Below are positions 34,701 through 42,057 of a stretch of DNA of 64,000 bases, piece after piece. A program made the position numbers and the translations under genes. The DNA comes from Bacteroidales bacterium (lineage in GTDB: Bacteria > Bacteroidota > Bacteroidia > Bacteroidales > UBA932): assembly GCA_020026355.1 (NCBI GenBank), contig JAHHQP010000005.1:1-64000 (forward strand). Direction: 5' to 3'. Position 1 is the stretch's first letter; each line of letters begins with the position of its first letter. The notes under the pieces were generated by a model, which was given only the letters and a program-made list of their open reading frames with translations, did not search any database and was not told the DNA's origin.

Positions 34701-35056
34701 TGAAGCAGTCCGTGCAGAACGCTACCTATGAGCAGAAGGATCCGCTTCTGATCTACAAGCTTGACAGTTTCAACCTCTTCAGCGAGATGCTGGAGAACCT
34801 GAGCAAGGATATTCTCTCCTTCCTCCTCCGTGCCTTCATTCCGCTCCGTGATACCGAAGCGCCGAGAAGAGCAGAGGAGCAGCGCAGGAAGACCGACATG
34901 AGCCAGATGCAGACCAGCAGGAATGATCTGGCGACGAACGGCGGTGATCAGAAGAGCCATATGCCGGTCCATGTCGAGAAGACGATCGGACGTAATGATC
35001 TTTGTCCATGCGGTTCCGGCAAGAAATACAAGAACTGCCACGGAAAAGGACTCTGA
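31781..35056 (+). CDS. secA: Preprotein translocase ATPase SecA
   Basis: A 1091-residue peripheral membrane ATPase that drives secretory proteins through SecYEG. It contains the first nucleotide-binding fold with MATGEGKT (Walker A) and VDEVDSVLIDDARTP (Walker B), the preprotein cross-linking domain, the second fold with MAGRGTDIKL, and the C-terminal zinc tail NDLCPCGSGKKYKNCHG that binds SecB or ribosomes. It is longer than E. coli SecA (901) because of insertions near residues 40-110 and 330-480, as usual in Bacteroidota. It has its own promoter. Confidence 0.98.
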   Translation: MSFTDVFKKIFGTKAERDLKAIRPILEKVLAAYERIDRLSDDELRARCQELKDQIRNYIAEDEARIAQIKDEIEKEIPLDQKEALATESDKLTKQVDDKIEEVLKEILPDAFAIMKSTARRFAQNPVIKVHATDFDRELSTTKEFVTIDGDYALWQNHWTAGGNEITWDMVHYDVQLIGGIALHQGKIAEMATGEGKTLVATLPVFLNALAGKGVHVVTVNDYLSKRDSEWMGPLYMFHGLSVDCIDKHEPNSEDRKKAYAANITFGTNNEFGFDYLRDNMAISQNDLVQRKHHFAIVDEVDSVLIDDARTPLIISGPVPKGEDQQFVEFRPFVERLYNSQKTLVTSLLNEARKLIAAGNEKDGGLLLFRAYKGYPKYKPLIKFLSEPGMKQLMQKVENYYIQDNEREMYIVTDELYFVINEKQNSVDMTDKGRDLITGNLEDPNFFILPDVGAAIAEVQKNEELSAAEKQTRKDEIMADFAVKSERVHTVNQLLKAYTMFDRDIEYVVQDGKIKIVDEQTGRILEGRRYSDGLHQAIEAKENVKVEAATQTFATITLQNYFRMYHKLAGMTGTAETEAGEFWSIYKLDVVVIPTNRPIARIDQNDLIYKTKKAKFEAVIEKIVELKAAGRPVLVGTTDVETSELLSRMLRMRHIDHQVLNAKQHAREAEVVAHAGQTGTVTIATNMAGRGTDIKLSPEVKAAGGLAIIGTERHDSRRVDRQLRGRSGRQGDPGSSIFYVSLEDKLMRLFGSERIAGVVDKLGMNDDEALESSMLSNSIERAQKKVEENNFGIRKRLLEYDDVMNSQREVIYQKRRNALSGERVEIDVMNMMQDMAEIMAGRAENMTWDAFSEHLMSALSIDIDMDEASYEHARRNEIADKVYDSMLSAYNRRMDNMISKVLPVIRQVNEEHGELYTNIAIPISDGRKVLTLSVNLKKAIESEGREIVRCLSKFVMLHNIDEHWKEHLRDMDDLKQSVQNATYEQKDPLLIYKLDSFNLFSEMLENLSKDILSFLLRAFIPLRDTEAPRRAEEQRRKTDMSQMQTSRNDLATNGGDQKSHMPVHVEKTIGRNDLCPCGSGKKYKNCHGKGL

Positions 35057-35100
35057 TCACAACAAGAAGTTTAACGAACAGAAAAACACGAGAATAAGAA

Positions 35101-35559
35101 ATGGCAAGAATGGAATCTTCTATCAACGTCAATTCTGTCAGCAGAATTTCCGACGGAACAGTCATCAAAGGTGAGATCTTCTCTCCCGCCGACATCAGGA
35201 TCGACGGCGCTTTCGAGGGAAAGATCATTTCCAAAGGAAGGGTCGTCGCTGGCGAGAAAGCAGTCATCAAAGGTGAGGTCATCTGTGAGAACCTGGACAT
35301 CTGGGGTAAACTCGAAGGTACGGTCTACACGAAAGACACTCTTTCCCTCAAGGAAGGTTGTATGCTGGATGGCAGCATCAATGTCAAAAGGTTGTCTGTG
35401 GAGCTGGGTGCCGTACTGAACGGTGAATGCAAGACGATCACTGAAGCCGAGTTCGATAAATTCGAGGAATCCGTGACCAAGGCTTCTACTGCAGTGCATG
35501 TCACTGCAGCCAGCAATCCGTCTCAGAATCAGCAGCAGAAACGTCAGTCTGCGAACTAG
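35101..35559 (+). CDS. Bactofilin (polymer-forming cytoskeletal protein)
   Basis: A 152-residue bactofilin that self-assembles into filaments at the membrane and takes part in shape or envelope organisation. The core (about 20-120) is a right-handed beta-helix with the pattern of hydrophobic residues and glycines in IKGEIFSPADIRIDGAFEGK and repeats of VIKGEV, LEGTVY and LDGSINV. A short low-complexity Gln-rich tail follows. It begins 44 bp after secA in the same direction and ends at a terminator. Confidence 0.93.
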   Translation: MARMESSINVNSVSRISDGTVIKGEIFSPADIRIDGAFEGKIISKGRVVAGEKAVIKGEVICENLDIWGKLEGTVYTKDTLSLKEGCMLDGSINVKRLSVELGAVLNGECKTITEAEFDKFEESVTKASTAVHVTAASNPSQNQQQKRQSAN

Positions 35560-35577
35560 TCCGTTCTTTAATGATGA

Positions 35578-35620
35578 AAGTCGTGTCAATGAATATTCAA
35601 TCATTGGCCCGACTTTTTTT
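35578..35620 (+). terminator. Terminator after bactofilin
   Basis: AAGTCG...CAATGA (35578-35592) pairs with TCATTG...CGACTT (35601-35615), followed by seven T. Confidence 0.85.
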
Positions 35621-35643
35621 CCCCTTTACCGATCGAGGTCCGC

Positions 35644-36831
35644 TCAGGATCTTAGCAGTCTGATCATTTCCGCGGCGATGGCTTCGGAGGCTCCTGCTTT
35701 GCCGAGGAGGTTCTGGATCTCGTGGTAGTCTGACAACATTTTTCTGCGGTAGTCTTCATCCTCGATCAGGGACCTGACCTCATTGACCAAGGCATCGGCG
35801 TTGCAATCGTCCTGGATCAGTTCCTTGAATGCCAGACGATTGACCGTCAGGTTTCCGAGGCTGATGTACTTGACCTTGATGATGTGCTTCGCGATCTGGT
35901 ACGTGAGCTTGCAGTCGTTGATGTAGCCGACGACTTGTGGCGTATTGAAAAGCACGGTCTCCAGAGAGGCGGTACCGGAATTCACGACAGCGGCTTCTGC
36001 GTGGCGGATGATGGATTGAGTCTCTCCGAAAAGGACTTTCACGTCAGCCTTCACCTGCTGCAGGTAAGGGGAGTAGTCACTCATCTGGCGGGAAGGCGCT
36101 CCGGCGATGATGAACTGATAGTCCTTGTACCGCGGCTGGGCAGAGAGCTGCTCCGCGAACCGGGTCAGGACCGGCATCATGGTGCTGATCTCTCCTTTTC
36201 GTGAACCGGCCAGCATGGCGATGACCGGCTTGTCCGGAAGACGGTTCCTCCGGAGGAAATCTTCCCGGCTCTCGTTCATGGCCCGTGAGCCTGCGATGGC
36301 GTCGACCAGAGGATTACCTTTATATATGAAGTCTACGCCCTTGGTCTGGAAATAAGGAATCTCGAATGGAAAGACGATGAAAAGCTGGTCGACATAGGCT
36401 TTCAGTTTCTTGATTCTTCCTTCACGGGAAGCCCATACTTTCGGGGCGATGTAATAGAAGACCTTGAATCCTTTCTTGTGGGCGAACTCAGCGATCTTGA
36501 AGTTGAAGCCTGGATAATCGATCAGGATCACGACATCCGGATTCCAGGCGAGGATATCTTTCTTGCACATCCTGACGTTGCCCAGGAGTTTCTTCGCCAT
36601 CTTCACTACTTCCCAGAAGCCCATCACGGCTCCTTCCTTATAGTCTTTCACGAGACCGCCGTGCAGACTGCCGTCTGCGACCGGAGTTTCATTGGCTTTA
36701 TAGACCTGGTCCATGAGACCACCGCCCCAGAACCTGATTTCGGCCTGAGGATCGCGGGCATAGAGCCCTTTCATGAGATTGGACCCGTGAAGGTCGCCGG
36801 ACGCTTCGCCGGCAATGAGATAATATTTCAT
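35644..36831 (-). CDS. lpxB: Lipid-A-disaccharide synthase
   Basis: A 395-residue GT-B glycosyltransferase at the inner face of the inner membrane that joins UDP-2,3-diacylglucosamine and lipid X in lipid A synthesis. Recognisable segments are AGEASGDLHG at the N-terminus, the PDVVILIDYPGFN loop and the C-terminal donor-binding TASLET and PQVVGY region. It follows surE after 8 bp, a common pairing in Bacteroidota. Confidence 0.96.
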   Translation of the reverse strand: MKYYLIAGEASGDLHGSNLMKGLYARDPQAEIRFWGGGLMDQVYKANETPVADGSLHGGLVKDYKEGAVMGFWEVVKMAKKLLGNVRMCKKDILAWNPDVVILIDYPGFNFKIAEFAHKKGFKVFYYIAPKVWASREGRIKKLKAYVDQLFIVFPFEIPYFQTKGVDFIYKGNPLVDAIAGSRAMNESREDFLRRNRLPDKPVIAMLAGSRKGEISTMMPVLTRFAEQLSAQPRYKDYQFIIAGAPSRQMSDYSPYLQQVKADVKVLFGETQSIIRHAEAAVVNSGTASLETVLFNTPQVVGYINDCKLTYQIAKHIIKVKYISLGNLTVNRLAFKELIQDDCNADALVNEVRSLIEDEDYRRKMLSDYHEIQNLLGKAGASEAIAAEMIRLLRS

Positions 36832-36839
36832 GGCTGCTT

Positions 36840-37694
36840 CTATTTTGTCTGCCGGAAATCCCGGCCGATGCCCAGAGATCTGATTCTCCGTACTTCTTCC
36901 GTGTCGGTGTTGAACACATTGTGTGCCACGACGGAAATGTAGCCGTTGCGGACCAGGACATGGTCGGCTTCTGCCGTGTTGGTCGGGTCGTCCTCGAATT
37001 CACCGGTCATCATCCAGGCTTCTTCTCCTTCTTCCAGCGGCTTCTCTGCAAATTTGCCGAACATTTCGTACTTGATGCCGTGCTGCTCGAGAATCGCCGG
37101 ATCCCAAGGGATGAATTCCTTGACCCAGCGTCCGAAACCCTCATGGCCGGCGCGGATGCCCTTGATCTCCTCTTCCGGAAGGGCCGGGAAATTCACGTTG
37201 TAGTAGATGCCTCTCCTGGTCGGAAGATGGCTCATGAGCTGGGAGAAAATCTCTGGGAAACGGTGCGTGACCGCGCTCAGGTCCGCTTCCGGCTGATGAG
37301 TGTCAATGGAAACGCCGATGGCCGGGATGCCGTTCAAGGTCGCTTCCTCCGCTGCGCCGAGAGTGCCGGAATAGCAGGCTGCGACGGAAGCGTTGGAACC
37401 ATGGTTGATACCGGAGACCACGACATCCGGACGTTGCTTCAGGAAGCAGGTGTTCAGTCCGAATTTGATGCAGCTCGCCGGTGTCGCGTCCAGGTAATGC
37501 CAATGGGCACCGTCGATCATGCCCAGATCCTTGTGGGCAAGCTGCCTGACGCCGAGCGATACGGCGGATGACATGCCGGACTGGTGGGTTTTCGGCGCGA
37601 TTACGGTGACTTCACCGAATTGCCGCATGATTTTTGCTAAAGTCTTGACGCCGTTGGCTTGGTAGCCGTCGTCATTGGTAATGAGAATCTTCAT
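36840..37694 (-). CDS. surE: 5'/3'-nucleotidase SurE
   Basis: A 284-residue metal-dependent phosphatase acting on nucleoside monophosphates. The metal ligands appear in ILITNDDGYQ (D8, D9) and SGINHGSNA. The length is slightly above that of E. coli SurE (253). The gene starts the surE-lpxB unit from a -7 box at 37732-37739 and is divergent from gap. Confidence 0.94.
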   Translation of the reverse strand: MKILITNDDGYQANGVKTLAKIMRQFGEVTVIAPKTHQSGMSSAVSLGVRQLAHKDLGMIDGAHWHYLDATPASCIKFGLNTCFLKQRPDVVVSGINHGSNASVAACYSGTLGAAEEATLNGIPAIGVSIDTHQPEADLSAVTHRFPEIFSQLMSHLPTRRGIYYNVNFPALPEEEIKGIRAGHEGFGRWVKEFIPWDPAILEQHGIKYEMFGKFAEKPLEEGEEAWMMTGEFEDDPTNTAEADHVLVRNGYISVVAHNVFNTDTEEVRRIRSLGIGRDFRQTK

Positions 37695-37731
37695 TTTCGA
37701 ATCAGAAAACAGGGGTTTGCATTATTTTTCA

Positions 37732-37739
37732 CAAAAGTA
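37732..37739 (-). promoter_or_regulatory. -7 box of surE-lpxB
   Basis: CAAAAGTA reads TACTTTTG on the minus strand, 38 bp before the surE start. Confidence 0.6.
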
Positions 37740-37761
37740 GTCATTATATCATAATTTTTTG

Positions 37762-37769
37762 TAAATTTG
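37762..37769 (+). promoter_or_regulatory. -7 box of gap
   Basis: TAAATTTG, a full match, with a leader of about 60 nt before the gap start codon. Confidence 0.6.
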
Positions 37770-37837
37770 TGGCGCTTTTTGGTGAAAGGCTATCAAGAGA
37801 CAGTTACAAGTATAACTTTAAATAAATTTTTACAAAA

Positions 37838-38836
37838 ATGATTAAACTTGGTATTAACGGTTTCGGCCGTATCGGACGTATGGTATTCCGTGCAGCAGTT
37901 GAGAACTTCTCACAGGATATCCAGGTAGTAGGTATCAATGACCTCCTCGATGCAGATTATTTGGCTTACATGCTCAAATATGACTCTGTACACGGAATCT
38001 TCAACCACGACATCAAAGTTGAAGGCAACTTCATGATCGTAGACGGCAACAAGATCCAGATCTTCGCAGAGAAAGACCCTAGAAACATCACTTGGGGAGC
38101 TCTTGACGTAGACGTTGTTGTTGAGTCAACCGGTTTCTTCCTTACTGAGGAGCTTGCTTCAGCTCACCTCGAGGCTGGTGCAAAGAAAGTCATCATGTCT
38201 GCACCTTCAAAGGACGCAACTCCTATGTTCGTATACGGTGTTAACCACGAGACATATGCAGGTCAGAAGATCATTTCTAACGCATCCTGCACAACTAACT
38301 GCTTGGCACCTATCTCTAAGGTTCTCCACGAGAACTTCGGTATCAAGAGAGGTCTCATGACTACAGTTCACGCTGCAACAGCTACTCAGAAGACTGTTGA
38401 CGGTCCTTCTAAGAAAGACTGGAGAGGTGGACGTGGTATCCTCGAGAACATCATCCCTTCATCTACAGGTGCTGCTAAGGCTGTAGGTAAAGTTCTCCCT
38501 GAACTTAACGGTAAGCTTACCGGTATGTCCATGCGTGTCCCTACTTCTGACGTTTCAGTTGTTGACCTTACTGTAGAGCTCGAGAAACCAGCTACTTACG
38601 AGGAGATCTGCGCAGCTATGAAGGCTGCTTCTGAGGGCTCACTCAAAGGTATCCTCGGCTACACTAACGAGGCTAACGTTTCTACAGACTTCCGTAACGA
38701 CGCTCGTACTTCCATCTTCGATGAGAAGGCAGGTATCCAGCTCGATCCGACTTTCGTGAAAGTTGTTTCCTGGTACGATAACGAGTGGGGTTATTCAAAC
38801 AAAGTTTGTGAAATGGCTCGCGTGATCGCTAAATAA
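37838..38836 (+). CDS. gap: Glyceraldehyde-3-phosphate dehydrogenase (type I)
   Basis: A 332-residue glycolytic enzyme that oxidises glyceraldehyde-3-phosphate with NAD+ and phosphate. The NAD fold begins GINGFGRIGR, the catalytic C151 lies in SNASCTTNCLAP and H178 in TTVHAATATQ. The gene is monocistronic. Its codons favour T- and A-ending forms (TCT, GCT, GTT, CCT, AAC), unlike the C/G-ending neighbours, a sign of translational selection in a highly expressed gene. Confidence 0.97.
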   Translation: MIKLGINGFGRIGRMVFRAAVENFSQDIQVVGINDLLDADYLAYMLKYDSVHGIFNHDIKVEGNFMIVDGNKIQIFAEKDPRNITWGALDVDVVVESTGFFLTEELASAHLEAGAKKVIMSAPSKDATPMFVYGVNHETYAGQKIISNASCTTNCLAPISKVLHENFGIKRGLMTTVHAATATQKTVDGPSKKDWRGGRGILENIIPSSTGAAKAVGKVLPELNGKLTGMSMRVPTSDVSVVDLTVELEKPATYEEICAAMKAASEGSLKGILGYTNEANVSTDFRNDARTSIFDEKAGIQLDPTFVKVVSWYDNEWGYSNKVCEMARVIAK

Positions 38837-38871
38837 TTTCAGCGTCTACAAGACACTCACTGATGGCTCGG

Positions 38872-38909
38872 AGGAAATCACCTCCGGGCCATCTTTTTTC
38901 ATGCCCTGG
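38872..38909 (+). terminator. Terminator of gap
   Basis: GATGGC-CGGAGG pairs with CCTCCG-GCCATC, one mismatch, followed by six T. Confidence 0.9.
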
Positions 38910-39032
38910 CGTGAGGGAGATGTAACTGCGGTGAGGGGAGAGAGTGGAGATTTCCTGCGCCGTGAGGATAGGATGGCTTTGTGGCGGCATCGAGAGAACT
39001 GGCCCCGTTGGATTGAGACTTAAGGCATGAAC

Positions 39033-39042
39033 TCATTGACCT
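39033..39042. repeat. Intergenic motif TCATTGACCT
   Basis: This motif lies in the 291-bp gap between gap and pssA, which otherwise holds only the two terminators. It is the reverse complement of the AGGTCAATGA core at 24392-24401 and 63649-63658. Confidence 0.3.
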
Positions 39043-39069
39043 GGGGAAAGGATAGAGAGAAATGGGGAC

Positions 39070-39102
39070 AAAAAAACAGGCCGGACCTTACGGACCAGCC
39101 TG
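39070..39102 (-). terminator. Terminator of the C1 peptidase-pssA unit
   Basis: On the minus strand CAGGCTGGTCC pairs with GGTCCGGCCTG around GTAA, with one G:T-type mismatch, followed by seven T. Confidence 0.85.
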
Positions 39103-39127
39103 ATTTATAAATGGATAGATGCTGCGG

Positions 39128-39883
39128 TCAGTCTTTCCGGGAAGGAATGAGAGCACCGGCGATGTTGATCAGCACATAAGCGGAGAAGGTGATCAGCGGG
39201 ATCAGTGACCAGTTCCAACGGAAGATCAGCACCAGTATGCAGCTGAGAAGGAAGACACCGAAGAAGGCCAGACGCATGACAGTCGTCTTGCGCTCCGGTT
39301 TCACTCCTTTCTTGATTTTCATGGAGAACATCGGAATTTCGCTGACGAGCAGTAAGGAAAGGATAACGGCAAGGACTGGAAGGAACCAGTTGCCGGAAGC
39401 CCACCTGGTCAGGAAACCGGCGGTCTCATCCTGGCTTACGAAATAGATCAATGAGCCGCAGATGATGGCGTTGGCCGGAGTCGCCAGGCCGATGAAGCTG
39501 GAGGTCTGTCTTTCGTCGACGTTGAACTTCGCCAGACGCAGGGCGGAGAAGACCACGATGATCAGCGGCAGGTAGCACAGAATCGTCATTCCGACGTTTT
39601 CAGGAGCGACAGCAGCGACCATGAAGCGGTTGAGCATGATGGCCGGCAGCAGGCCGAAGCTGATCAGGTCAGCCAGCGAGTCCAGTTCTTTCCCGATATC
39701 GGAATAGGCCTTCAGCGCTCTGGCGGAAAGTCCGTCACAGAAATCGAAGACCGCTGCGGCGATCATCAGGTAGAACGAGAGGTCGAACTGCCCTCCAAAA
39801 GCGAATATCACACCCAGAACGCCACTGAGCAGGTTCATGGATGTGATAGTATTCGGAATATGTTTTATGATATTCATATTCAA
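39128..39883 (-). CDS. pssA: CDP-diacylglycerol-serine O-phosphatidyltransferase
   Basis: A 251-residue integral membrane enzyme making phosphatidylserine, the precursor of phosphatidylethanolamine. The CDP-alcohol phosphotransferase motif DGxxAR-x8-Gxxx-D-xxx-D is complete: D50, G51, A54, R55, G64, D68 and D72. About eight hydrophobic helices are present. It lies 15 bp downstream of the C1 peptidase gene. No decarboxylase (psd) gene is adjacent. Confidence 0.93.
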   Translation of the reverse strand: MNMNIIKHIPNTITSMNLLSGVLGVIFAFGGQFDLSFYLMIAAAVFDFCDGLSARALKAYSDIGKELDSLADLISFGLLPAIMLNRFMVAAVAPENVGMTILCYLPLIIVVFSALRLAKFNVDERQTSSFIGLATPANAIICGSLIYFVSQDETAGFLTRWASGNWFLPVLAVILSLLLVSEIPMFSMKIKKGVKPERKTTVMRLAFFGVFLLSCILVLIFRWNWSLIPLITFSAYVLINIAGALIPSRKD

Positions 39884-39898
39884 GCTGTCGGATTCAAC

Positions 39899-41140
39899 TT
39901 AGAATTGGAACAGGGTTTCCTGCTGCTTAGCTCTGAGTTTAGCTTTGATGGATTCAGGGACAGCGTCTTTGTGTACGAGGAAGTTCAGGGTCTTGTATTT
40001 CACGAATGAATCGGATGCGTACCAGATACCTTTGTATTTGCCAGCCTCACCCCATGAGTTCTTCACCATGAAGTAGCTGCGGCCTTCCTGGTCTTTGGCG
40101 AGACCGAAGATGTGCATACCGTGGTCATCGGTAGTGGTCTTGTTGTCGTAAGCGATCTGCCTCATTTCCTGAGTGATCTCCATTTCTTCCGGAAGCGGAG
40201 CTTTCTCTACCTTCTTGCCTTTTCTGGATTTCTTCTCGGCAGCTTTCTTCTCTTCTTTTGCTTTTCCTGTCCAGCGCTCCTGGTCGGAACCGGCTTTCTT
40301 CTCTTCTTTGACTGCCGGCATTACAGCGAGACCGTCACGGGTGAATCCTTTCTCGGAAACGTCTGAACCCCAGAGGATGGTGTAACCGTTGTTGATAGCG
40401 TTGTACATTACTTCCATGAGCTCGTCGATAGGGAGGTTGTAGGCATTGCCCCATCTCCAGTTATCGCAGACCTCGATCACGAATGGCTCGTAGAACGGAT
40501 GGTGAGTGAAGGAAGCGAGATTGATGTAGTCGTCCGGATTGAAACCGAGGGCGTCTCTATATTCTGCTGGAGTATAAGTCTTTCCGTCAACTTCGAAGGT
40601 TTTCGGATCCTCGCCGAAGTAAGCCTCGATGATGCCGTCGAAACCTTTCTGCCATGCAGTGGAAAGCTTGCGGTTCGGAACCTGTGCGACAGCCTCTACA
40701 TAGCCTTTGAGGACAGCGTCAAGCTCGTTGTGTACCGGAAGCTCGGTGCCGTACTGGAAGCCGTAGCCTGGAGTGACGTTCTGCGGAACCATACCATAAT
40801 TCTTGATGACATCCATCACGTCGCCGAAGGAGCTGCCTGCGGCAAAATTCAGATGACCGTCAAGTCTGACGTATTTCACTGCTCTGTCGTGGTAAGCTTT
40901 TCCGACGATGTACATTTCGGAAAGGTCAACTTCCTTGCCGGATTGTCTGAGAATCTCGGACTCGACGAAAGAGAGGGAAGAGAAGCACCAGCAGGTACCG
41001 GACATGAACTGGTTCTTGATAGAGGTGATCGGGTTCTCTTTTACTGTAGTGAACTCATACTCAGGCTCTGCTGTCTGCTGAGCATACACTGCGGATCCCA
41101 AGGTAAGGAACATGGCAGCTGTAATAAAAAATCTTTTCAT
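39899..41140 (-). CDS. C1-family cysteine aminopeptidase (bleomycin hydrolase/PepC-like)
   Basis: A 413-residue exported papain-fold peptidase. A signal peptide covers residues 1-20. The catalytic cysteine is C50 in QFMSGTCWCFSS, the histidine lies in DDHGMHIFG (about 341) and the asparagine in VKNSWG (about 360). A lysine/glutamate-rich insertion (about 280-310) separates the two lobes. Bleomycin-hydrolase-like C1 enzymes act as aminopeptidases; the signal peptide suggests periplasmic peptide degradation. It precedes pssA. Confidence 0.9.
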   Translation of the reverse strand: MKRFFITAAMFLTLGSAVYAQQTAEPEYEFTTVKENPITSIKNQFMSGTCWCFSSLSFVESEILRQSGKEVDLSEMYIVGKAYHDRAVKYVRLDGHLNFAAGSSFGDVMDVIKNYGMVPQNVTPGYGFQYGTELPVHNELDAVLKGYVEAVAQVPNRKLSTAWQKGFDGIIEAYFGEDPKTFEVDGKTYTPAEYRDALGFNPDDYINLASFTHHPFYEPFVIEVCDNWRWGNAYNLPIDELMEVMYNAINNGYTILWGSDVSEKGFTRDGLAVMPAVKEEKKAGSDQERWTGKAKEEKKAAEKKSRKGKKVEKAPLPEEMEITQEMRQIAYDNKTTTDDHGMHIFGLAKDQEGRSYFMVKNSWGEAGKYKGIWYASDSFVKYKTLNFLVHKDAVPESIKAKLRAKQQETLFQF

Positions 41141-41188
41141 CCTGTTTTATTAAGTTAATTGATTGTTGTTTTCATGATGTTCATCTTA

Positions 41189-41196
41189 CAAAGATA
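41189..41196 (-). promoter_or_regulatory. -7 box of the C1 peptidase gene
   Basis: CAAAGATA reads TATCTTTG on the minus strand. Confidence 0.6.
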
Positions 41197-41209
41197 ATGA
41201 AAATTTGTG

Positions 41210-41217
41210 TAACTTCG
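41210..41217 (+). promoter_or_regulatory. -7 box of the alpha/beta hydrolase gene
   Basis: TAACTTCG is one base from consensus. It lies after the upstream in-frame ATG at 41197, favouring a start at 41263. Confidence 0.45.
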
Positions 41218-41262
41218 TTAATGAAACCCGTCAAGGGCACCATAAATTTTATAGAGAATAAT

Positions 41263-41931
41263 ATGAAAAGCAATTATACCGTCTTGTATGTGCATGGGAT
41301 GGGCGGAGGTGGAGACAGCCGGATTCCTTCTATCCTGAACGAGCATATTTCTTCTTTTCTGCCGGAAAACATATCGGTCCGGATCGTTGTGAGAACCTAT
41401 TCCTTCGATCCGGAAATCTCTCGTGGACAGCTTGCTGACTGGAGGGATGAACTGCAGCCGGAACTGATCATCGGCGAATCGCTCGGTTCCCTCGGCGCCA
41501 TTGCCCTGAAAGGAGTGCCGCATCTGCTGGTGTCTCCGTCGCTCAACGCTCCTCTGTATTTCTGTGACTTGGCTTGGCTGGCGCTGATTCCTGGAGTCAC
41601 GCCTTTGCTGGACCGGATCTACCACCCGCGGGAAGGGGATCGGCAGCCGCTCCATTTCACTTATCGGACGCTGAGGAAGTACAAGGAACTCCGCCGTCGA
41701 GCCTTGGCCAATGCTGCTGCCGCCGGCAGTACAGACCATTTCCATGCCTTCTTCGGCAGGCATGACCATTACCGGAGAAGCGGAATCGTATCGGTCCGAA
41801 CCTGGAAAAAGTACTTCGGAGAGAGCTTCACGTTCTATGACGGAACGCATTTCATGGAAGAAGAGTATGTTCTGAGTCTTTTGATACCTGAAATATTGAA
41901 TGTATTGGAAATTAATGGAAAAAACAAATGA
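41263..41931 (+). CDS. Small alpha/beta hydrolase (YqiA-like esterase)
   Basis: A 222-residue soluble alpha/beta-hydrolase. The oxyanion loop is VLYVHGMGGGGDS near the N-terminus, the nucleophile is S73 in IIGESLGSLGA, and an acidic residue and histidine follow in FFGRHDHY and YDGTHFM. It is probably a carboxylesterase or thioesterase of unknown substrate. I start at 41263 because the -7 box at 41210-41217 excludes the start at 41197. Confidence 0.78.
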   Translation: MKSNYTVLYVHGMGGGGDSRIPSILNEHISSFLPENISVRIVVRTYSFDPEISRGQLADWRDELQPELIIGESLGSLGAIALKGVPHLLVSPSLNAPLYFCDLAWLALIPGVTPLLDRIYHPREGDRQPLHFTYRTLRKYKELRRRALANAAAAGSTDHFHAFFGRHDHYRRSGIVSVRTWKKYFGESFTFYDGTHFMEEEYVLSLLIPEILNVLEINGKNK

Positions 41932-42014
41932 GTTATTTAAGTTAACATTTTTGTTATCCTTAAGGCCGACCTAAAAAAGGATAAAATTTCCAGTAAATAT
42001 CCATTATATTTTTC

Positions 42015-42022
42015 TACCTTTG
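42015..42022 (+). promoter_or_regulatory. -7 box of glutamine synthetase
   Basis: TACCTTTG, a perfect match, 36 bp before the start codon. Confidence 0.65.
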
Positions 42023-42057
42023 CAGCCGTTCAATCTACAACGTGTATTACATCACTT

